Assembly (NCBI GenBank): GCA_030613225.1
Contig: JAUWMJ010000097.1
Span: 1-8,790 of the forward strand
From: Desulfobacterales bacterium
GTDB lineage: Bacteria; Desulfobacterota; Desulfobacteria; Desulfobacterales; JAUWMJ01
Length of the DNA: 8,790 nucleotides
Direction of reading: 5' to 3'
In this document: positions 1 to 5,409 of the stretch, in pieces
Layout: each line of letters starts with the position of its first letter
How positions within the stretch are numbered: the stretch's first letter is position 1
Notes under the pieces: generated by a model
What the model saw: only the letters and a program-made list of their open reading frames with translations
Told to the model about the DNA's origin: nothing
The model's database searches: none
Made by a program: the position numbers and the translations under genes

Positions 1-2
1 TG

Positions 3-32
3 GTTAATATATTAAAAGAAAAAGGTTATTGA
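3..32 (+). CDS. Possible C-terminal tail of an upstream gene (partial)
   Basis: The third frame is open from the left edge to a TGA at 30-32 and encodes only VNILKEKGY. The other two plus-strand frames stop within the first 15 bases. Nine charged and aliphatic residues are a plausible protein C-terminus, but too few for any assignment. The sequence turns repeat-rich immediately afterwards, which fits a gene boundary. It could equally be non-coding. Confidence 0.28.
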   Translation, partial: VNILKEKGY

Positions 33-37
33 TTAAC

Positions 38-364
38 TTCAGACCTCGTAGGTTATAGCGTATCATGGTGTAATATTTTGGACAGAAAGCTCCGTTTACA
101 GCCAAGGAATTTGGTTAAAAGGTTCACGGTTCAAAGGTTCAAAGGTTATCCGCCATCACATTAACCCTATGGAAACAATAGGTAAGGGAAAAAGCGCGAA
201 GCACTTAACCTTGAACCGGGAACCTTTGAACCCTGGTCGCCTATGGCGCCGCCAAAGGCGGGTAAACCTTATAACCCAGACCGACCTATTGTCAAATATT
301 TTTGCGATTCCGTTGTATATCAAGGTCTCCGGTCATTTTTGTAAGGTGAATAACGAGGTCTGAA
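38..364. repeat. Segment bounded by 12-base inverted repeats, possible non-autonomous mobile element
   Basis: TTCAGACCTCGT (38-49) is repeated exactly in inverse orientation as ACGAGGTCTGAA (353-364); one step further out the match extends to about 15 bases with one mismatch. The interior has no convincing gene. It contains a 7/8-base repeat run (113-148), the inverse run (205-234) and a GC-rich patch around 239-263. A 64-codon open frame at 169-363 crosses these repeats, has no clear ribosome binding site and ends inside the right inverted repeat, so it is not called. The layout (terminal inverted repeats around heptamer arms) matches the 156-base elements elsewhere in the window, although the sequences differ. 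No clear target duplication is visible. Confidence 0.45.
113..234. repeat. Opposed GGTTCAA-type heptamer runs
   Basis: The left run (113-148) repeats GGTTCAA/GGTTCAAA units with a period of 7 to 8. The right run (205-234) is the inverse, with units AACCTTG, AACCGGG and AACCTTT. The two could pair into an imperfect long hairpin. The about 55 bases between them include ATCCGCC, a string also found in the centre of the hairpin at 7781-7864. Confidence 0.55.
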
Positions 365-447
365 CTTAAAAGGCTGCCGGGTTTAATAAAAAAAGGGTGT
401 CCGTTCACGCCCATTCGGAAGATAAAGGTTGCACAGTATTTGAAATG

Positions 448-552
448 TAAGCGTTCATAGGTGCTGCAGATGTGCGTGATCAGGGCGACCAGCTATAGTC
501 TGCTATGCTGGTTGCCCTGATCGCGCGCAGATGCGCTGGCTGTGAACACTTA
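448..552. repeat. 105-base imperfect palindrome in the leader of the zinc-ribbon/HAMP gene
   Basis: The core pairs 478-493 (GATCAGGGCGACCAGC) with 507-522 (GCTGGTTGCCCTGATC); the single difference would be a G-U pair in RNA. It is capped by ATAG/CTAT (495-498/503-506) around a TCTG loop. The outer ends also pair: TAAGCGTTCATAG (448-460) against CTGTGAACACTTA (540-552), 11 of 13 positions. The stretches between core and ends match only loosely. The palindrome ends 5 bases before the AAGGAG ribosome binding site, so in RNA it would form a large hairpin next to the start. It may be a dispersed repeat, an operator or an RNA control element; sequence alone cannot decide. Confidence 0.7.
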
Positions 553-557
553 CAAAA

Positions 558-563
558 AAGGAG
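558..563 (+). promoter_or_regulatory. Ribosome binding site AAGGAG fixing the start at 571
   Basis: AAGGAG lies 7 bases before ATG 571. The frame is also open to an ATG at 505, but that codon sits inside the palindrome with no ribosome binding site, and the 22 extra residues would precede a zinc ribbon that normally sits at the protein's extreme N-terminus. Confidence 0.85.
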
Positions 564-570
564 TATAATA

Positions 571-1716
571 ATGATTGTAATATGCGAGGAATGCGGTAAA
601 AAATACAATATTGATCCCTTAAAAATTAAAAGTGATAAGGCAAAGTTTAAATGCAATGTGTGCGATTTTATAATTACAGTTATAAAGCCTGTTGAAACTC
701 CCACCACATCTTTTCCCAAGGCGCCGTTCATAGAACCTGATGAAGAAGTCGATGTCAAAAAAACATCTGCTTATAAGCGAAAAAATAAAAGAAAATATGC
801 CAGAATAAAGAAAACTAAAGGCTTTAATTTAAAGGCTATTGGTTTACGCAGCAAAATGCTTCTGCTTTTCTTTTTTATTCCTATTATTTTAATAATAGCT
901 GCAAATATACTATATTTAGGGCAGATGAACAATCTTTCTTCACTTCTTACGTCAGAAAGTTCGAAGATCGTTAAAAACCTGGTTGAAGAGAAGGTGGCTG
1001 ATGCCGCAAGGAAGGTTGCCGCAGAATGTACTCTCTATCTTGAGTCCAATCCCGGCATGAAAAAAGAAGACTTTAACTACGATGCGAAATTTAAAAGAAT
1101 AGCTGTACAAAAAGTGGGAATGACAGGATATAGTGCTCTTTATGAAAAACCGGATTTGAAAGGTGTCTGGCAAACATGGATCCATGTTAATCCAAAGATA
1201 ATCGGTATTGATATGAGCAAATTAAAAAAGCCCCTTGGGAAAAGTTTTGCCGGTTTTTGGAAAGTTTATACCGGAGTAAAAGAAGGTGGAGAATCAAGAG
1301 GATATTATACTTGGTGGGAAAAAGACGGCTCTTTTAGAGAAAAGTTTATGGTGTGCACTCCTGTTGAGGGGACTTCATTTATCATTGCTGCTACGACCTA
1401 TGTTGATGAATTTACAGGGCCTGTTAAACTACTTAAAATCAGGGCAAAGAAACAGACAAGTATAACCCGAAATTTTATTTTTGGGATATTCGGAGGCACT
1501 ATCTTACTGATCGGTTTTATCGTTTCTTTTTACGGGCACAGATTGGCAGGTAGAATTAAATCTCTTACTGAAGTTGCCAACCGCATAAGCGTGGGTGAGC
1601 TGGATGCTGAAATAGACATTGCAGGAGAGGACGAGATAGGCAATTTAGGGGAAGCAATTTCAAGGATGCAGGATAGTATTCGTCTTTCCATAGAGCGAAT
1701 GCGTCGGCGGAGATAG
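571..1716 (+). CDS. Zinc-ribbon / Cache-like / HAMP membrane sensor without output domain
   Basis: This 381-residue inner-membrane protein has an unusual domain order. Residues 1-40 are an MJ0042-type zinc ribbon with Cys5-x2-Cys8 and Cys28-x2-Cys31, followed by a very basic linker (about 64-96). TM1 spans about 95-116 and TM2 about 301-322. The roughly 185 residues between them should be periplasmic and resemble a single Cache ligand-sensing domain (VGMTGYSALY around 182-191, then IHVNPKIIGIDMS). A HAMP linker (about 322-375) follows, with the usual SLTEVANRIS and EDEIGNLGEAISRMQ signatures, and the chain ends in RMRRRR. No methyl-accepting, kinase, GGDEF or other output domain follows. The gene therefore looks like the input half of a receptor, probably signalling to a separate partner. 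No frameshift is evident: 20 bases after the stop the 156-base repeat begins. Domain calls are by eye; the ligand is unknown. Confidence 0.9.
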   Translation: MIVICEECGKKYNIDPLKIKSDKAKFKCNVCDFIITVIKPVETPTTSFPKAPFIEPDEEVDVKKTSAYKRKNKRKYARIKKTKGFNLKAIGLRSKMLLLFFFIPIILIIAANILYLGQMNNLSSLLTSESSKIVKNLVEEKVADAARKVAAECTLYLESNPGMKKEDFNYDAKFKRIAVQKVGMTGYSALYEKPDLKGVWQTWIHVNPKIIGIDMSKLKKPLGKSFAGFWKVYTGVKEGGESRGYYTWWEKDGSFREKFMVCTPVEGTSFIIAATTYVDEFTGPVKLLKIRAKKQTSITRNFIFGIFGGTILLIGFIVSFYGHRLAGRIKSLTEVANRISVGELDAEIDIAGEDEIGNLGEAISRMQDSIRLSIERMRRRR

Positions 1717-1736
1717 AAGTAAATGATATTAAATTT

Positions 1737-1892
1737 GATGAATTCGTAAAAAATCGAATTCATCAGGTTTCAGGTGTTACGTTTTAGGTTTTAGGTTAAT
1801 GATATTATCTGTTTTAAAAGAGACTTAAAACTTAAATCCTAAAACTTAAAACGTTTCGTAAAAAGTGGTTTTTAACTTTTTACGAGACTATC
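1737..1892. repeat. 156-base palindromic MITE-like element, copy 1
   Basis: This copy aligns without gaps to 5211-5366 with about 13 mismatches (about 92% identity, counted by eye). The left end is a perfect 10-base hairpin (GATGAATTCG 1737-1746, 8-base loop, CGAATTCATC 1755-1764). The right end is a 14-base hairpin (1853-1866 with 1875-1888, 8-base loop) containing one T-G pair. The two ends are also inverted repeats of each other. The interior consists of heptamer-like TTTTAGG units and the inverse (CTAAAAC, TTAAAAC), centred near 1814/1815. TAAATT lies close to both ends (1730-1735 and 1893-1898), a possible target duplication. No coding capacity. It fills the gap before the PATAN-like gene and ends 10 bases before that gene's AAGGAG. 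Confidence 0.85.
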
Positions 1893-1902
1893 TAAATTAG
1901 TG

Positions 1903-1908
1903 AAGGAG
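1903..1908 (+). promoter_or_regulatory. Ribosome binding site AAGGAG fixing the start at 1918
   Basis: AAGGAG lies 9 bases before ATG 1918. An in-frame GTG at 1900 overlaps this site and has none of its own, so the longer reading is rejected. Confidence 0.8.
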
Positions 1909-1917
1909 CAAAAGATA

Positions 1918-2901
1918 ATGGTCATTATTCCCAGAGAAAAGCCTGTAATTGAAAATATGAATATTTATTATTTAGATATAAGAAAACTGTTCGAACATTT
2001 TCAGGGTGAAATCGGTTCGGGCGGTGTTTTCTTTAAATCACATTCTGCTGAAGGGGCGATCTTTTTTGATGAAGATGAGCTGTTAAACGGTTATTTCCAG
2101 GAAAAAGATACTATGCTGACCGGCAACGCAGCGATTGATCAACTGATACAAGCAGAGTCCGACCGGAATTATTCCGTAAGCATATACAAGATATCACAGG
2201 AAGAAGTGTATTTCTGGTCCAGCTTGCCTTCTGCGGAGAAAATTTACAAAGATCTCAGCACGGATTTTACAGATCTTGAGGGATTGATAAAAAAAATGAG
2301 TTCGGAAAAGCTTACCGGCTATATCGATGTTTCAATTGGCGACGACATGGAAGGTGGCTTAATTTTTATCAGCAATGGCGAAATAATTGGTGGTTCTTAT
2401 TCCTGGGGCGGGGAAAAGACTAATTCTTCACAAAATAATCTTAAGATTCTAATAGACAAAACAAAAAAGTCGGGTGGAATTTTTCAAGTCAGCCGGATTC
2501 CCATGAAGAGAGAAAAGGTTACAGGTGAATCAAAAGAACAAGTCACCGTTAACAATCTGGACACCCTTGCTATGTTAGAAGAATTTCTAGGAGTATTCGA
2601 GACAGTAGTATCAACCGGAAAAAATAAGGGAGCAGGTTTCAGTAGTATTTTAAGAAAGAAGTTTGTGGAAAAAGCAGAAAAGTATGCTTTTCTTGATCCA
2701 TTTGCCGCTGAATTTGAGTATTCTGATCGGAAAATTAAATATTCCGGGCAGGCCGGTGAAAAGGAATTAGCAGATGGCGTAATTACTTCAACAAAGGAAC
2801 TCGCTGAAGAACTGGGAATACTCACTGAAGTGAAAAAGTTTATGGCATCATGGGCCGATAAATACGGGAAGAAAATTGAAGAACTCGGGATTGATTTTTA
2901 G
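1918..2901 (+). CDS. Tandem PATAN/DUF4388-like domain protein
   Basis: A predicted cytoplasmic protein of 327 residues with no signal peptide or membrane segment. Residues about 17-105 and 116-195 look like two related modules: a short helix, a glycine turn, then a strand ending in a 'gxlfFxdGxl' pattern (EGAIFFDEDELLNGYF at 45-60; EGGLIFISNGEIIGGSYSWG at 145-164). This is the pattern of DUF4388/PATAN domains, but the match is by eye and weaker than in the response regulator at 4108. Residues about 213-325 form a helical, charged C-terminal domain including KYAFLDPFAAEFEY (255-268), which I cannot name. PATAN modules are known protein-protein interaction domains in signalling proteins. With a second PATAN protein and a GspE/PilB-type ATPase close by, a role as adaptor in the same pathway is likely but inferred. 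Confidence 0.8.
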   Translation: MVIIPREKPVIENMNIYYLDIRKLFEHFQGEIGSGGVFFKSHSAEGAIFFDEDELLNGYFQEKDTMLTGNAAIDQLIQAESDRNYSVSIYKISQEEVYFWSSLPSAEKIYKDLSTDFTDLEGLIKKMSSEKLTGYIDVSIGDDMEGGLIFISNGEIIGGSYSWGGEKTNSSQNNLKILIDKTKKSGGIFQVSRIPMKREKVTGESKEQVTVNNLDTLAMLEEFLGVFETVVSTGKNKGAGFSSILRKKFVEKAEKYAFLDPFAAEFEYSDRKIKYSGQAGEKELADGVITSTKELAEELGILTEVKKFMASWADKYGKKIEELGIDF

Positions 2902-2903
2902 TT

Positions 2904-2930
2904 CGCCAAAGTACGGTGGCGGATTATTTT
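2904..2930 (+). terminator. Weak candidate terminator after the tandem PATAN gene
   Basis: CGCCA (2904-2908) pairs with TGGCG (2917-2921) around an 8-base loop, followed by GATTATTTT. The stem is short and the T-run interrupted, so at most partial termination is expected. Confidence 0.25.
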
Positions 2931-2980
2931 AATACCGGCCATTTTCAGGTTGGGTATTTATGTTATCACTCATTAGTGGA

Positions 2981-3038
2981 GAGACCTTCGAAAAGTACCA
3001 TTTCGAAGTCTGCGCTTATCTGCAAAGGTCTCGAGGAA
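2981..3038 (+). promoter_or_regulatory. Structured leader abutting a GAGGAA ribosome binding site
   Basis: An exact 8-base inverted repeat, CTTCGAAA (2986-2993) and TTTCGAAG (3001-3008), has a 7-base loop. It is enclosed by GAGAC (2981-2985) pairing with GTCTC (3028-3032). GAGGAA (3033-3038) follows immediately, 11 bases before ATG 3050. Nested pairing ending exactly at the ribosome binding site suggests untranslated leader with possible translational control, and argues against the longer reading from ATG 2960. Confidence 0.45.
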
Positions 3039-3049
3039 CCGGCTATAAT

Positions 3050-4084
3050 ATGACGGATTTAACTTTTGAAAAAGTTATTACCAGCTCAGAAGGAAGGCAC
3101 ACCGATTTTTTTAACAGCATACCTGCGGCAATCCACAGGACAACAGTTGAAGGAAAAATTGTTTATTGCAACTGGGCTTATGCTCAGTTGTTCGGTTTTA
3201 ACTCTGTTTCAGAATTGACGGACTACCCTGAGATTAACCTGTACAGGAATAAAAAAGACAGGGGCCTTGTCGTAAATTCCATATTACAAAGAGGACGGGT
3301 GGTTGATCTTCCTATCTCATTTGTAAAAAAGGATGGAACAACGATTTGGTGTGCTGTTACAGCCAGGGCAGTTATGGACGATGATGGCACAGTGGAACAT
3401 ATAGATGGAGTTGTAAGGGATATTACAGGTGAAATAGAAGAAAAAGAAGCTCAACCAAGTCTTAACGGGATGATAGATAATCAAAACGAAGGTATTATCA
3501 TTTTTGATCTTCAGGGGAATTTGATCGATGTTAACGTGGCAGGTACCGAAGTAATAGGATTTCCCAGGGATGAGTTAATAGGTAAATCATTGTCCGAATT
3601 TTTACTGCCTGGTCAGAAAGTCCTCTTTCTCCTGTTTCTTTCCGATATTTTAAAAATTGGTCATGAAGAAGTTATTCTACCTGTAATAGATAGAAACGGT
3701 GATACTCGTTATATTGAATTAAATGGAATCCTTGCCAAAAAAAATGGCAAGGCATATCATATCAAGGGAATTGCCCGAAATATGACAAAACGTGCAAAAC
3801 AGCAAAAAGACAATTCTACCAGAGAAAAGTTTCAGGGCGTTCTTGAGATGGCAGGTGGAGTAGCTCATAGAATGAATCAGCCGCTTACGATAATTAATAA
3901 TCTGCTCGACGAAGTATTATTCGATTTGAAAACCGATGATAAAATTCGCAAGAAGATAGTTTCAATAAATCAACAGATTAAAAAGCTAAATGATATCACA
4001 AAAAAAATTGGCAACATTAAAAAATATAAAGCCATGGAATATGTGGCAGGAATAAAGATTGTGGATATTGATAAGGCTTCGTAA
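3050..4084 (+). CDS. PAS-PAS-DHp signalling protein lacking a kinase ATPase domain
   Basis: Read from ATG 3050 this is a soluble protein of 344 residues. An in-frame ATG at 2960 would add 30 residues, but it has no good ribosome binding site and runs through a structured leader. PAS1 (about 16-128) starts at FFNSIPAAIHRT and ends in a PAC-like VRDITGE. PAS2 (about 137-250) contains EGIIIFDLQGNLIDVN and ends near IARNMTKRA. A histidine-kinase dimerisation helix follows, with H-box GGVAHRMNQPLT (269-280) and candidate phospho-acceptor His273. Known H-boxes of this type read AHE-x-NQPL; here the Glu is Arg274. The second DHp helix runs to about 330 and the chain ends in KIVDIDKAS. No N, G1 or G2 box follows, so the protein cannot autophosphorylate through its own ATPase domain. 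It ends 23 bases before the response-regulator gene and is surely co-transcribed with it. It may receive phosphate from another kinase, act as an Hpt-like relay, or serve as a scaffold. Confidence 0.88.
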   Translation: MTDLTFEKVITSSEGRHTDFFNSIPAAIHRTTVEGKIVYCNWAYAQLFGFNSVSELTDYPEINLYRNKKDRGLVVNSILQRGRVVDLPISFVKKDGTTIWCAVTARAVMDDDGTVEHIDGVVRDITGEIEEKEAQPSLNGMIDNQNEGIIIFDLQGNLIDVNVAGTEVIGFPRDELIGKSLSEFLLPGQKVLFLLFLSDILKIGHEEVILPVIDRNGDTRYIELNGILAKKNGKAYHIKGIARNMTKRAKQQKDNSTREKFQGVLEMAGGVAHRMNQPLTIINNLLDEVLFDLKTDDKIRKKIVSINQQIKKLNDITKKIGNIKKYKAMEYVAGIKIVDIDKAS

Positions 4085-4107
4085 AAAAAATACTGCGAGG
4101 AAATTTT

Positions 4108-5115
4108 ATGGTAAGAAATGTACTTATTGTTGATGATGACAGGGAAATGTTGCTTTCTCTTAAAGATGGGCTTTCCAAATACAAAGAGACATTTTCGGTA
4201 TTAATAGCGGAAGACGGAACGGTCGCTGTGAAAATAATAAAGGAAAAAACAGTTTCTCTTGTTGTTACTGATTTGAAAATGCCTCAGATGGATGGTTTTG
4301 CTCTTTTGACTCATATTATGGAGCATTATCCGGATATTCCGGTTATTATTATAACCGGTTACAGCACTCCTGATATGGAAAGGCTTGCACGCGAAGGCGG
4401 AGCTGTGGGATACATTGCAAAGCCGTTTATGCTTGAGAATCTGGCCAGGGATATAATGGCTACACTAAGAAAGGAATCAGATGGCGGGACTCTTCATAGT
4501 GTTTCATCCGGTATTTTTCTGCAATTAATGGAGATGGAACAAAAGACCTGCACCATAAGGCTGGTGGATAAATCCACTGGTAAAAAGGGAGTTCTCTTTT
4601 TCCAGGATGGTGAATTGCTTGACGCCAGAGTTAATAACTTGCAGGGTAAGCCCGCCGCTTATAAGATATTTTCCTGGGAAGAAGTTAATATCTCAATTCA
4701 GAATGTTTGTCCTAAGATGGAAAATAAAATTGAAAGTGAGTTGCAGCCTTTAATCCTTGAGGCGGCGCGACTTAAAGATGAGAACAGAAAAGAAAATAAA
4801 GAAGTAGTAGAAGAAATAAAAGTGCAGGAAGTCGAGACTTCGGATACAGTTGATGATATTAAAAATAAAATTGAAAAACAGGTTGGTTCACAGTGCCGGC
4901 TGGAAGATATATACATTGACCCTTCTTTGGATGACTGGGCAGTCCAAATGTCGAGTGTCGGTAATTTTTTTGGCATAGGCAAATTAAAGGTCTGCTATCT
5001 GGATAAGGGTGAATCAAATGATACAATCTTGCTGCCTGGGAAAAATACAACCGTGATTTCAGTGGACTCTAAATGCCCAAAGGATAAAATAATACAGGTG
5101 TTAAGTAGTGGCTGA
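4108..5115 (+). CDS. Response regulator: receiver - PATAN/DUF4388 - unassigned C-terminal domain
   Basis: The gene encodes 335 residues, preceded by GAGGAA at 4097-4102. Residues 1-122 are a complete CheY-type receiver: acidic pocket in VDDD (8-11), phospho-acceptor Asp55 in VVTDLKMP, Thr83 in IITG, Lys105 in GYIAKPF. All catalytic residues are present, so it should be phosphorylatable. Residues about 127-222 match the PATAN/DUF4388 pattern (SGIFLQLMEMEQKTCTIRL, then GKKGVLFFQDGELLDA at 158-173). A charged linker (about 223-260) leads to a final domain (about 263-335, from RLEDIYIDPSLDDWA) that I cannot name. There is no DNA-binding domain, so the output should be protein interaction. The neighbouring PAS-DHp gene is the likely upstream partner and the ATPase at 5410 an attractive target, because cyanobacterial PATAN-receiver proteins bind the pilus motor PilB1. 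That target is an inference. Confidence 0.93.
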   Translation: MVRNVLIVDDDREMLLSLKDGLSKYKETFSVLIAEDGTVAVKIIKEKTVSLVVTDLKMPQMDGFALLTHIMEHYPDIPVIIITGYSTPDMERLAREGGAVGYIAKPFMLENLARDIMATLRKESDGGTLHSVSSGIFLQLMEMEQKTCTIRLVDKSTGKKGVLFFQDGELLDARVNNLQGKPAAYKIFSWEEVNISIQNVCPKMENKIESELQPLILEAARLKDENRKENKEVVEEIKVQEVETSDTVDDIKNKIEKQVGSQCRLEDIYIDPSLDDWAVQMSSVGNFFGIGKLKVCYLDKGESNDTILLPGKNTTVISVDSKCPKDKIIQVLSSG

Positions 5116-5124
5116 ACGAAAAGC

Positions 5125-5152
5125 CTGACTTCCGGCTCCTGACTTCTGAATT
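5125..5152. repeat. Heptamer run CTGACTT without an inverse partner
   Basis: Four consecutive 7-base units, CTGACTT, CCGGCTC, CTGACTT and CTGAATT, begin 9 bases after the response-regulator stop. The run has the same period as the other heptamer tracts but a different unit, and no facing reverse-complement run was found. The rest of the gap up to the 156-base element (5153-5210) shows nothing recognisable. Confidence 0.5.
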
Positions 5153-5210
5153 CTTAAATACTCTTCTTTAACCGGTCTCTTTAAAAAAGGAAAAAGTGCA
5201 AAAGAAGTTT

Positions 5211-5366
5211 GATGAATTCGTAAAAAGTCGAATTTATCAGGTTTTAGGTGTTAAGTTATATGTTTTATGTTAATGATATTATCTGTTTTAACAGACACTT
5301 AAAACCTAAATCCTAAAACTTAAAACGTTTCGTAAAAAGTGGTTTTTGACTTTTTACGAAACCATC
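5211..5366. repeat. 156-base palindromic MITE-like element, copy 2
   Basis: Same length as copy 1 and aligned without gaps. An exact 6-base direct repeat, AAGTTT, flanks it (5205-5210 and 5367-5372), looking like a target duplication. The ends are inverted repeats (19 of the first 22 positions agree). The left-end hairpin (5211-5220 with 5229-5238) contains one G-T pair. The right-end hairpin is a perfect 14-base stem (5327-5340 with 5349-5362) with loop GGTTTTTG. The exact centre is CTGTTTTAACAG (5283-5294). It sits 44 bases before the ATPase start, so it is in that gene's leader or between it and its promoter. No transposase is encoded, so movement would need one supplied from elsewhere. 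Confidence 0.87.
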
Positions 5367-5409
5367 AAGTTTAAGCGGTTCTTCAAGAAATAAAAATGAA
5401 AAGGCAGAA

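Noticed and set aside
169..363. 64-codon open frame, plus strand
   Set aside because: It runs across heptamer repeats and ends inside the right inverted repeat. There is no clear ribosome binding site and no protein-like pattern.
505..570. Longer start for the zinc-ribbon/HAMP gene
   Set aside because: The ATG lies inside the palindrome without a ribosome binding site; AAGGAG points to ATG 571 and the zinc ribbon starts there.
480..758. Minus-strand open frames opposite the plus-strand genes (this and similar ones up to 8255)
   Set aside because: They lie opposite strongly supported plus-strand genes, lack ribosome binding sites and show no family features, so they are shadows.
1853..1888. 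Right-end hairpin of the 156-base element read as an intrinsic terminator
   Set aside because: The stem is AT-rich and not followed by a T-run. The same structure occurs upstream of two genes as part of the element.
2960..3049. Longer start for the PAS-PAS-DHp gene
   Set aside because: No good ribosome binding site, and the extra codons run through the nested hairpins. GAGGAA before ATG 3050 is better, though the longer form cannot be excluded.
3044..3049. TATAAT, resembling a -10 promoter box
   Set aside because: It touches the ATG, so it would give a transcript starting inside the gene, and no convincing -35 box lies at the right distance.
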